A stretch of DNA of 13,080 nt, from assembly GCA_037444775.1 (NCBI GenBank), contig JBBILU010000031.1, positions 1 to 13,080 of the forward strand, in the 5' to 3' direction. Source of the DNA: JBBILU01 sp037444775. GTDB lineage: Bacteria > Patescibacteriota > Gracilibacteria > BD1-5 > UBA6164. The translations under genes were made by a program, and so were the position numbers. Numbering within the stretch: the stretch's first letter is position 1; every line of letters starts with the position of its first letter. Below, piece after piece: positions 1 to 7,289 of this stretch. The notes beneath the pieces were generated by a model. It did not search any database, was not told where the DNA came from, and saw only the letters and a list, made by a program, of their open reading frames with translations.

Positions 1-72
1 TCTGTATTATCAGAAGAATCTGTATTATCAGAAGAATCTGTATTATCAGAAGAATCTGTATTATCAGAAGAA
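1..72 (-). repeat. 18-bp in-frame tandem repeat (DSSDNT)
   Basis: Four perfect copies of the 18-bp unit tctgtattatcagaagaa (plus-strand reading) are visible and the array continues beyond the left edge. A degenerate half unit follows at 73-84. On the coding minus strand each unit encodes Asp-Ser-Ser-Asp-Asn-Thr. The unit length is a multiple of three, so changes in copy number alter protein length without breaking the frame. The perfect identity suggests recent expansion by slippage. Confidence 0.95.
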
Positions 73-944
73 TTATCTGTATCTCAAGTTACATTATCAA
101 TTATTTCACAAGTTTTTCCTAAATTTCCGTTAACACATGAAACTCAATCTTTTCTAAATAATTTATAAGCTCCAGAAATTTCTTTACAAATTAATTGAGA
201 ATCTAAACAAGTGCTAGTAGGAGATCAACTACCTCCTCTACCTCCTGGACTTCAACTTGTATCTATTTTTACTACAGTAGCAACAAAAGAAGATGCAGAA
301 CAAGTATATATTTTACCATCAGTTATAGTTGTTCCAGCATAAGCAGGAGTTGCGGCTCAATTTGAACAAGTTGCATTTGCATCTGTAGTTAATCAATAAT
401 ATCCAGTATTACCTGAATTCAAATAATTATGTTTAACTGTTACTGTTATATTTTGACCAGAAAGACCAAAATTAACTAAAACTGGTTTAGAAAATAATAA
501 ATCAGTATTTACTTCAGCACCATTAGAATCTCTAGCAACAATTTTTAATGCTCTTGAACCTCAAGTTGTACTTTCTGTAGTTATAGAAGAATAAGCTTTT
601 CAGTCAGATGTAGTAACTGTAGTTCCATTAGTTAAAGATACATTAGCTCAATTTGTAGTTCCAGAATGTGCAAGATTACCTGTTGGTAAGGTAGCACTAG
701 TATAATTACCATAACCATAATTTTGACCGTAACCATATCAATAACCATATCCAAAGCCATAATCACCATATCAATAACCATATTCGTAAGAATTAGGATT
801 TGATACACCATTACTAGTGAGATTATCTAGAGTTCTCCAAAAACCTCATAATGCTCAAGTTGCATTAAGTCCAACAAAAATAGCGGCTATAACAAAAGCT
901 GATACAACTCTTTTTGAAATTACTTTTGTATTTAAATTCATCAT
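1..944 (-). CDS. Secreted surface protein, Gly/Tyr-rich with acidic DSSDNT repeat tail (3' end outside window)
   Basis: I do not recognise the family. The gene starts at one of two adjacent in-frame ATGs (942-944 or 939-941) and runs off the left edge after about 314 residues. Residues 1-32 look like a signal peptide or anchor: a basic start (KVISKR), then a hydrophobic stretch rich in Val, Ile and Ala. Residues about 53-81 are almost entirely Tyr-Gly pairs with occasional Asp, Phe, Gln and Asn. A Ser/Thr-rich body resembling beta-sandwich surface domains follows, with several cysteines (near 193, 225, 247, 254, 270 and 279) that could pair outside the cell. The visible C-terminal part is a DSSDNT hexapeptide repeat. 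Several glycines are UGA codons. I infer an exported or surface-anchored protein; stalk, adhesin or S-layer roles are possible but unproven. It has its own likely promoter and sits downstream of a terminator, so it is probably a single transcript. Confidence 0.75.
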
Positions 945-979
945 AAAGACAAAATTTTTAAAAAATAAAGGTTATGTAA

Positions 980-1008
980 AACATAAACCGATGATTTTAT
1001 CATCGCAA
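980..1008 (-). promoter_or_regulatory. Likely promoter of the surface-protein gene, with a hairpin in its spacer
   Basis: On the minus strand, TTGCGA (1003-1008) and TATGTT (980-985) are separated by 17 bp, about 35 bp before the start codon at 944. The same -35 hexamer TTGCGA occurs in the argS promoter. A perfect 7-bp inverted repeat with a 3-nt loop (989-995 and 999-1005, CGATGAT/ATCATCG) lies in the spacer and overlaps the -35 box, so it could be an operator. The promoter call rests on sequence only. Confidence 0.45.
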
Positions 1009-1020
1009 CCAATTTTATAA

Positions 1021-1055
1021 AAAAAATGTAAAAAATCAAATTTTTTACATTTTTT
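1021..1055. terminator. Hairpin terminator, probably bidirectional
   Basis: A perfect 15-bp inverted repeat (1021-1035 pairs with 1041-1055) surrounds a 5-nt loop. The core is ATGT/ACAT inside A and T runs, so both strands end in a U-run. It begins 13 bp past the stop of the ACT-domain gene on the minus strand, which fits intrinsic termination of that transcript before the surface-protein promoter. Confidence 0.75.
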
Positions 1056-1067
1056 TTTATAAAAACA

Positions 1068-1700
1068 TTATATAGAGCAAAAAACATCAAATGCTTCTTT
1101 TAAGTCGTCTTTTTTAACAACTACTGAAATTTCTTTTCAAGTCTGAATTGTTTGAATTACATCAATTCAATAAAAATAAAGTCATTTTGATATTCTATAA
1201 AATATTCAAGGTTTATCAATCATATCTTGTCATGCAACATTTACTCAAACTAATGCTAAATTTTTTTCATATTTTCTTATTTCAATTCAAGCTAATTCTT
1301 TTTCTATAATATTTTTGTAATAATCCTCAAAGGTTAAAACAACTTCGGTATTTCAGCTTATTTTTGTTAGATATTTCCATTTATCTTTTTTAATTCTATT
1401 TATTTCATTAACATAATCTGAGGGATTTTCAATAAACATAATATTTATTCATTTCTTCACAAAAATACTATTAATATTAAATTTTTCTTCTTTATTTGGA
1501 ACTTTTAAAAGTTTTACTTCTCTAGAAATAGCCATTTTAACAGCATCAAGAGAAATATTTTCTTTTTCTAATTTTTGTTTCAAAATTGGCATAATAAAAA
1601 GAGCCAATCAAGTTGTATTTATATATTTATTATAAAGTCAATCTTCCAAAAAATCATTTTGATAAATTATTTCTTTGATAATTGTTGATAAATTTCCCAT
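1068..1700 (-). CDS. ACT-domain protein (COG2150-like regulator of amino-acid metabolism)
   Basis: A 210-residue soluble protein. The N-terminal 65 residues (ending near LDAVKMAISREVK) resemble the small helical domain of proteins annotated as predicted regulators of amino-acid metabolism with an ACT domain. Residues about 75-110 contain a strand-rich segment (FVKKGINIMFIENPS). Residues 146-210 form a typical ACT domain of the aspartate-kinase kind: LALVGVNVAG, KPGIFYRISKGLYFYGIDVI, then KEISVVVKKDDLKEAFDVF. ACT domains bind amino acids or other small ligands at dimer interfaces. No kinase or enzyme domain is attached, so I infer a stand-alone ligand sensor with unknown partner. Start ATG at 1700; there is no clear Shine-Dalgarno sequence. 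It is divergent from the M48 protease gene across an AT-only 126-bp region, and a strong hairpin follows its stop. Confidence 0.8.
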
Positions 1701-1767
1701 ATTTTACAAATAAAAAAATAAATTAACATTCTAAAATATAACTCTAAAATTTATTTTGTAAAATAAA

Positions 1768-1796
1768 TTTTGAATAATAAATTTTATTTATAGAAT
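1768..1796 (+). promoter_or_regulatory. Possible promoter of the M48 protease gene
   Basis: TTTTGA (1768-1773) and TAGAAT (1791-1796) are 17 bp apart and 30 bp ahead of the ATG at 1827. The whole divergent region is nearly pure A/T, so chance matches are likely. No equally good promoter was found for the divergent ACT-domain gene. Confidence 0.35.
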
Positions 1797-1826
1797 AAAC
1801 AAAATTTTAATTATTAATTTTATAAA

Positions 1827-3056
1827 ATGATAGAAAGTATTTTTTATATAATTTTGGCTTTATATATTTGAGAATTTATATTTAGTAAAACTTTAGATTA
1901 TTTAAATACAAAAAATTGGAAAAGTACAATTCCAGAAGAATTAAAAGAAATTTATGATGAAGAAAAATATGCTAAGTCTATGGAATACGAGAAAACAAAG
2001 CATAAATTTCACAGCTTAACTTCAACACTTTCTTTTAGTATAATTTTAATTATTTTAGTTTTTTGATGAATTTGAGCTTTTGATGAATTTGTAAAAACTT
2101 TAACTAGTTCCAGTTTTTTGCAATCATTATATTTTTTCTTGTTTATAATTATTGTAAATTTTATTATTAATATACCATTTTCTTATTATTCAACTTTTGT
2201 GATTGAAGAAAAATTTGGTTTTAATAAAAGTGACAAAAAAACTTTTTTTCTTGATTTAATTAAATGATTTTTTCTTAGTTTAGTAATTTGATGAATTTTG
2301 CTTTCAGCAATAATTTGGATTTATAATATTTCATGAAATATGTTTTGGTTTTATTCTTGGCTTGTTATAACTTTTTTTTCTATTTTTATGATGATGTTTT
2401 ATTCAAATATTATTGTTCCAATTTTTAATAAACAAACTCCTTTGGAAGAATGAGAATTAAGAACTGCGATACAAAATTTTGCTGGAAAAGTTTGATTCAA
2501 AATTGATAATATTTTTGTAATTGATTGAAGTAAAAGAAGTAGTAAAGCAAATGCTTATTTTTCTTGACTTTGACCGAAAAAAAGAATTGTTTTGTATGAT
2601 ACATTAATTAAAGATTTAACAACTACAGAATTAGTAGCAGTTTTGGCTCACGAAATAGGTCATTACAAAAGAAAACATACTTTGCAAATGTTAGCTTTTT
2701 CAATAATCCAAACTGGAATTATGCTTTATATTTTGTGATTAGCTTTAGAATATCCTATAATTTCACAAGCTTTATGAGCAAATTCTTGAAGTTTTCATGT
2801 TTGAATAATTGCTTTTTGAATTCTTTTTACTCCGATTTCTATAATTTTTTGAACAATTAGCTCTATCTTATCAAGAAAAAATGAATATGAAGCTGATGCA
2901 TTTGCAAAAGAATTTTATTCAGCAAATGATTTGAAAAATGCATTAATTAAGCTTTCTAGAAATAATCTTAGTAATTTACAACCTCATCCAGCTTATGAAT
3001 TTTTTCACTATTCTCATCCAACAGTTTTGAAAAGATTAGATGCTTTATCTAAATAA
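1827..3056 (+). CDS. M48 family membrane zinc metalloprotease (Ste24/CAAX prenyl-protease type)
   Basis: A 409-residue integral membrane protease, the usual length for the Ste24 branch of peptidase family M48. The zinc motif HEIGH is at residues 275-279 and the second motif, ExxxD (E353, D357, in NEYEADAFA), lies in its expected place; the glutamate should be the third zinc ligand. The family signature is otherwise intact: an N-terminal YSTFVIEEKFGFNK segment, DGSKRSSKANAYFSGLGPKK ahead of the active site, and a C-terminal HYSHPTVLKRLDAL. Multiple hydrophobic segments (about 1-18, 68-86, 95-115, 150-190, 285-345) fit the barrel of Ste24-like enzymes. Bacterial members are assumed to cleave membrane or misfolded proteins; isoprenylated substrates are unlikely in bacteria. 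Many glycines are UGA. The start is the first ATG of the open frame; a possible promoter lies 30 bp upstream. Confidence 0.93.
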
Positions 3057-3074
3057 AAATTAACCTCCAAAAAA

Positions 3075-3579
3075 ATGATTTTTGAAGAATTGAAATTAAT
3101 TTCACCATTATTAAAAGGACTAGCAAAACAAGAATTTGTTTCTCCAACAGAAGTGCAAAAAAAGTTATTCCATTTGCTATTTCTTGAAAAGATATTATAG
3201 CTTCAGCTCAAACTTGAAGTTGAAAAACTCTTGCTTTTGCTTTACCAATTTTACAAAATCTTTATAACCAAAGATTGGAACAGTGACTTGTAGAATGAAA
3301 AGTTAAAAGAAAATTAAAAGTTTTAATAATTGTTCCAACAAGAGAATTAGCAATTCAGTAAAAGATTTAGCAGAAAGTTTATTAAAAAATCCAGAAAAGA
3401 TTAATGATGAGTCTTATAAAAATGAAATAATTCCCAAAACAAAAATTCTTTGATATGCAAATTTTGATGAAAAATATAAGAAAGATAGTAAAAAGAAAAA
3501 ATATTATAGTAAAAAGAAAGATACAGATAATAAAAACTCAAAAAATAAAAAAATGACAAAGTGAAAAGCAAGATGATAA
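3075..3579 (+). pseudogene. Remnant of a DEAD-box RNA helicase gene (two frameshifts, internal deletion)
   Basis: Three reading frames give successive pieces of one protein. From ATG 3075 comes MIFEELKLISPLLKGLAKQE, then a Q motif ending FVSPTEVQKK. A shift at a run of seven A (3157-3163) continues as VIPFAISGKDIIASAQTGSGK, which is the Walker A/motif I region, through to VLIIVPTRELAIQ, motif Ia. A stop at 3359 and a second one-base shift lead to a Lys-rich, charged tail of about 73 residues ending at 3579. DEAD motif II, SAT motif III and the whole second RecA domain (motifs IV-VI) are missing, roughly 200 or more residues by comparison with RhlE-type helicases. It cannot encode a working helicase. 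The tail resembles the basic C-terminus of such enzymes. It lies 18 bp after the M48 gene, suggesting a former operon. Confidence 0.85.
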
Positions 3580-3583
3580 AAAC

Positions 3584-3611
3584 TTGCGAATTGGTAAGTG
3601 ATTTATATAAT
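3584..3611 (+). promoter_or_regulatory. argS promoter
   Basis: TTGCGA (3584-3589), a 16-bp spacer and a perfect TATAAT (3606-3611) lie just after the helicase remnant. Transcription would start near 3618 and leave a leader of about 26 nt without a Shine-Dalgarno sequence before ATG 3644. Confidence 0.65.
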
Positions 3612-3643
3612 CAAGAAAATTATTTTTTAATTAAATTATTCTT

Positions 3644-5407
3644 ATGAAACAAGAAATATCTGATTTTTTAGCAAATTCTATAAAAGAAAAATATAATTTA
3701 GAAAATCTTGAAATAAAACTTGATATTCCTCCTAAAAAAGAGCTTTGAGATTTTGCTTTTGGAGTTTTTACAATTGTTAAAGAATTAAAGAAAAATCCAA
3801 ATATTATTGCATTAGAAATGAAAGATTTTTTGCTTGAAAAAAATCCAGATTTACTTGAATCTGTTGATATTGCTTGACCTTATTTGAACATAAAAGTTAA
3901 TAAAAATTTTTTTACTAAGAAATTTTTAGATTTTGTAGAGACAAAAAATCTTTTGTCTCTACAAGAAGATAATAAGACAAAAACAATTTATGTAGATTAT
4001 GTTTGAGTAAATGTTTGAAAACCTCTTCATATAGGTCATATTTGTCCTGCTCTTCAATGACAATTTATTGTTAATTTATCAAAAAAACTTTGATACAAAG
4101 TTATTTGAGATTCTCATATTTGAGACTGGGGAATTATTTTTGGTAAATTGATAACTGCTTATAAGCTTTGGTGAAATGAAGAAAAATTAAAAGAAAATGC
4201 AGTAGAACATTTGTTTAATTTATATGTTAAAGCTACTTCTGAAGCTGAAAAAGATAAAACCTTAGAACAAGAATTTAGAAATGAATTTAAGCTTCTTTCA
4301 GAATGAAAGCCAGAATCTATAAAACTTTGGGAAAGTTTCACAAAAGAATCTATAAAAGCTATGAGAATTCAGCTTGAAAGATTAAAAATATCATACGATT
4401 ATGACCTTTGAGAAAGTTTTTATGAGGGGATTAATTTGCCAAAAATGCAAAATTATCCAGATTTGAAATATTCGATGAAAGATGTTGTAAAAGAATTAGT
4501 AGAAAAATGAATTGCAACAAAAAATGAAGATGGTTCTGTTGGTGTAATTTTTTCAGAAGAAACAAAAATTCCAAGTTGTATTTTGCAAAAAAGAGATTGA
4601 ACTCATTGATATTTAGCTTCTGATTTAGCTGCTGTAAGATATAGAGTTGAAAATTGGAATCCAGATAGAATTTTTTATGCAGTTGATGTGAGACAACAAT
4701 TACATTTAAAACAAGTTTGTGAAATTTCAAAAATGGCTAATTGGCTTTGAAAAAGTGAATTTGTTCATTCTTTTTACTGATTCATTTCTTTGAAAGATTG
4801 AGCAATGTCAACTAGAAAATGAAAAATAATAAAATTAGATGATTTGCTTGACGAAGCTGAAACTAGAGCAAAAAATATTATTTTAGAAAAAAGAGATGAT
4901 ATAACTTGAGAAGAACTTGATTCTATTTCAAAAATAGTTTGAATTTGAGCTATAAAATATTGATATTTAAAGAAAAATAGAGAAAGTGATATAATTTTTG
5001 ATTGGGATGAATTTATGAGTTTTGAAGGAAATTCAGGACCTTATATTCAATATTCTGTTGTTAGAGCTAAAAAAATATTAGAAAATTTCAAAAATCTAGA
5101 GATGTTTGGCAAAAACATCTCCGAAATATCATATTTTTCAGAGAAAGAAGAACTTGAACTAGCAAAAGATTTGATGAATTATGAGGAAATTTTACTTGAA
5201 ACTTCTAAAGAATGTTATCCTCATATTTTGGCTAATTATATTTATAATATTACAAAAAAGTTTAACAGTTTTTATAATGTTTGTCATATTCTGAATGAAG
5301 AGAATCAAGAAAAAAAGAATTTAAGAATTCTGCTTGTAAAAACTTTTGCTGAAATTTGTACTGATGCGATGTGAATTCTTTGAATAGAAATTCCAGAAAG
5401 AATGTAA
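3644..5407 (+). CDS. argS: Arginyl-tRNA synthetase
   Basis: A 587-residue class I synthetase that charges tRNA-Arg using ATP. The N-terminal tRNA D-loop-binding domain occupies about 1-90 (KKELGDFAFG, AGPYLNIKV). The catalytic signature HIGH is at 129-132 within VGVNVGKPLHIGH. The KMSKS equivalent reads MSTRKG (388-393), a degenerate form common in ArgRS. The C-terminal DALR anticodon-binding domain starts near 458 with SGPYIQYSVVRAKKIL and ends with a typical ...GIEIPERM. At least 20 glycines are encoded by UGA, including the glycine after the HIGH-region valine and that of MSTRKG. Length is normal for the family. Two perfect palindromes lie in frame in its linkers (residues about 97-107 and 486-493). 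It is a single gene with its own promoter, ending near a bidirectional hairpin shared with murL. Confidence 0.97.
3933..3964. repeat. Perfect 14-bp palindrome inside argS
   Basis: TTGTAGAGACAAAA (3933-3946) and its exact complement (3951-3964) surround a 4-nt loop. It encodes argS residues about 97-107 (VETKNLLSLQ) in the variable linker just before the catalytic strand IYVDYVG. Palindromes starting GTAGAGAC and ending GTCTCTAC are familiar as interspersed repeats in unrelated bacteria (from memory), so this looks like an inserted repeat element kept in frame. Confidence 0.7.
5099..5121. repeat. Perfect 9-bp palindrome inside argS
   Basis: GAGATGTTT (5099-5107) and AAACATCTC (5113-5121) form a hairpin with a 5-nt loop. 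It encodes argS residues near 486-493 (EMFGKNIS) in the linker after the VRAKKIL helix of the anticodon-binding domain. It differs in sequence from the palindrome at 3933. Confidence 0.55.
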
Positions 5408-5416
5408 CAAAAAACT

Positions 5417-5500
5417 ATGAAAAAAATAATGTGAATTTCCAAAGATGTTAAAGAAAACAAAAATATTTTGAAAATTTATGAATATATAAAAAAAGTTTAA
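5417..5500 (+). CDS. Possible 27-residue peptide after argS
   Basis: An ATG 9 bp after the argS stop opens a frame of 27 codons, MKKIMGISKDVKENKNILKI followed by YEYIKKV, that ends in the left arm of the terminator. One internal UGA would be glycine. It is basic and predicted helical, and I know of no family. It may be chance coding or the worn end of a lost gene. Confidence 0.25.
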
Positions 5501-5524
5501 CTAAAATCTTAGTTAAACTTTTTT
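5489..5524. terminator. Bidirectional intrinsic terminator between argS and murL
   Basis: A perfect 16-bp inverted repeat (5489-5504 with 5509-5524) has a 4-nt loop. The core GTTTAACTAA/TTAGTTAAAC is flanked by six A on one side and six T on the other, giving a U-tract on both strands. It lies between two convergent genes and touches the murL stop codon at 5523-5525. Confidence 0.85.
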
Positions 5525-6890
5525 ACTTTAAAATAGCTTTAAATTCAGAAGGAATAATGTCTTCATCATAAACTTTTAGAAGTTTAATTTCCAAATCTTG
5601 CATTGCAAAAATATTTATTTTTCCATTTATTTTTTCATTAATTCTTTCCAAAATAAATGGTAATTTTTTACCAGAATATTTATTTATAGTTTTATAAGCT
5701 GATAAAAAACATTCTTCATAAGTTCAAACACATTCAAAAGGTTTATCTCAAGACAATCAAACAAGTTCTAGAAAAGTTTCAAGTAAGCTTTCTTTTTCAA
5801 ATAAATTTTCTCAAAAGATAGAAACTAATTCTTCTAAAGACAAAAATGGTGATAAAATCAGAAACACAAAAGCACACTTTTCGCATTCACAACACCAATT
5901 TTTTCAAACTAATTGAGAATTTACTATTTTAAAATTTCTATTACAACTTGAGAAAGTTCTAAAAAATTCTTTTTGTTTAGAAAAAATTTCAGAAATTTTA
6001 TATTCATACATTCATCTTAAAAGTGAAAAATATTTAATTTTTTTTGTTAAATAAATTTCAGAATAACTTTTTAAATCAAGCTCAAATTCAAAACTTTTTG
6101 AATATTGGTGGTTTATTTTTAAACCTTTCCGAGTTGTATTTTCTTCACTTGCAGATTTTTCATTACTAAGAATAATTTCTGAATATCAGTATAAATAAGC
6201 AAAAACATAAGACACAAAAGCTATAATTCAAGTAATTGGAACATGTCAATTATAATATCATTCACTATTTAATTTAAATAAATTTTTACTTAATTCCCTT
6301 TTCACAAGCAAAATTTCTTTTTTTGCTATTAATGAAGTTTCTTGTTTTATTCTATCTACTTTTCCAAAAACAAATAAATCAAACTTTTTTTCTTTCAATA
6401 AGCTAAAACTAACTATAGAATCTTTTCATCATCACCACATTAAAAGAGACTTTTGTTGTTTTGGAAAAACAAAATCATTATATAAATAATCTTGTAAATC
6501 TCTAAAACTTTCTATATCTCAAAGAAAAGTATTTTCAAAATTTATTAAAGAGTTTGGTTCAATATCATTTTTTATAAAAAATTCTCAAAGTCAATTTTTA
6601 TAAAATTTTTGCCAAAAAAGCTTTTGTTCATCATCAAGAAATCAGCTTTTTAAAATAAGATTTTTTGTAGGAAAAAGTTTATAATAGCTTATTCAAAGAG
6701 CAATATGAAGATTAAATAAAAAGTTTTTAAATACATTTTCATTTAAATTATTTGCTAAAGGTAGATGAGATTTGAAATCTATAATTTCTTCAAAAGAAAT
6801 TTCATTATCAAAACTATAATAAAATTTTGCTTTAGAAGAAGCAAAATCAAATTCAAATGATTCAAAATAAAATTTATTAAATTCTTTCAT
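5523..6890 (-). CDS. murL: UDP-MurNAc-L-Ala-L-Glu epimerase (MurL)
   Basis: A 455-residue protein matching the MurL family, which converts the terminal L-Glu of UDP-MurNAc-L-alanyl-L-glutamate to D-Glu using ATP. It replaces the MurI glutamate racemase route to peptidoglycan D-Glu and works with a MurD variant (MurD2) that adds L-Glu. Visible family features: the ATP-pyrophosphatase-like loop MWGGGKDS (glycines 153-155, K156, D157, S158), all three glycines written UGA-UGA-UGA; YYNGHVPITGIIAFVSYV (H216); LSNEKSASEENTTRKGLKIN; HQYSKSFEFE; KYFSLLRGMYEYKISEIF; FSSCNRNFKI; and a cysteine cluster WCCECEKCAFVFL (C333, C334, C336, C339) that could bind metal. Length fits the family. Start ATG 6890. 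It is the last gene of the minus-strand run and converges with argS. No other cell-wall gene is in the window. Confidence 0.88.
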
Positions 6891-6937
6891 GTATAAATTA
6901 ATAATAAAAATAAATTATGATTTAATATTTAATTTTA

Positions 6938-7223
6938 CTAGTTAAAAGCCAAATTAAATTCTATAATTCATACAAGTTCCTTCAGTAGCTTTTCTTTTAC
7001 AAAAGATTTTTGTTTGTTATCTAGAACTTCTCAGAGTCAGTTGAGTAATTTCTTTGGATTAATTTTCTTTATAAATTCAAGCAAAAATATTTTTTAAAAC
7101 TTTTTTTTCTTTTTGTCTTGATAAATATACTCTAACTGTATCATAAGAATTTCAAAGTAATATTTCTAAATCTTTTATAGTAAAGACTGTTTTTTTACTT
7201 GTTAATATCTTAGTAATATTCAT
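6938..7223 (-). pseudogene. Broken AbiEi-type antitoxin (type IV toxin-antitoxin remnant)
   Basis: ATG 7223 opens a 54-residue frame, MNITKILTSKKTVFTIKDLE..., continuing LGNSYDTVRVYLSRQKEKKV and LKNIFAGIYKEN, ending at TAA 7059. This matches the N-terminal winged-helix domain of AbiEi antitoxins, which autorepress AbiE type IV toxin-antitoxin operons. The normal protein goes on for 100 or more residues. Shifting frame near 7065 gives another 42 open codons (KINPKKLLNGLGEVLDNKQK... IIEFNLAFN, stop TAG 6938), which may come from further down the antitoxin or from the AbiEii toxin after a deletion; I cannot tell. No nucleotidyltransferase toxin domain is present. A functional short DNA-binding protein of 54 residues is a possible alternative. 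It sits between the Bat operon and murL. Confidence 0.6.
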
Positions 7224-7267
7224 AATTTCATTGTTTTGTATATAAAAGTGCACAATATAATGAAATT
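7224..7267. promoter_or_regulatory. Inverted repeat upstream of the antitoxin remnant, possible operator
   Basis: AATTTCATT (7224-7232) is repeated inverted as AATGAAATT (7259-7267), with 26 bp between them that include TATA-rich sequence and GTGCAC. The first arm abuts the start codon. AbiEi antitoxins are known to bind inverted repeats in their own promoter, so this could be the former operator. The AT-rich background makes chance matches possible. Confidence 0.4.
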
Positions 7268-7289
7268 TCAAAATAAATCAAAATAAAAA

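Noticed and set aside
1..72. Short regular repeats that might be read as a CRISPR array
   Set aside because: The copies are directly adjacent with no spacers, keep an 18-bp period and stay in frame within a coding sequence.
817..1020. Plus-strand open frame of 67 codons across the start of the surface-protein gene
   Set aside because: It is antisense to the signal-peptide region and promoter of a better supported gene and shows no recognisable domain.
1827..3056. Apparent stop codons (TGA) breaking the protease, synthetase, VWA and other genes into fragments
   Set aside because: All fall at conserved or plausible glycines and no TAA or TAG interrupts these frames, so they are sense codons, not damage.
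3158..3164. A AAA AAG heptamer in the correct phase for a -1 programmed frameshift in the helicase gene
   Set aside because: The heptamer is the classic slippery type and a -1 shift there joins the Q motif to the Walker A region. However, a second unrelated frame break follows at about 3358 and most helicase motifs are missing, so simple decay at an A-run explains it better.
5015..5374. Stand-alone gene of 119 codons with a DALR-type sequence
   Set aside because: It is the C-terminal part of argS in the same frame; the apparent boundaries are UGA glycine codons.
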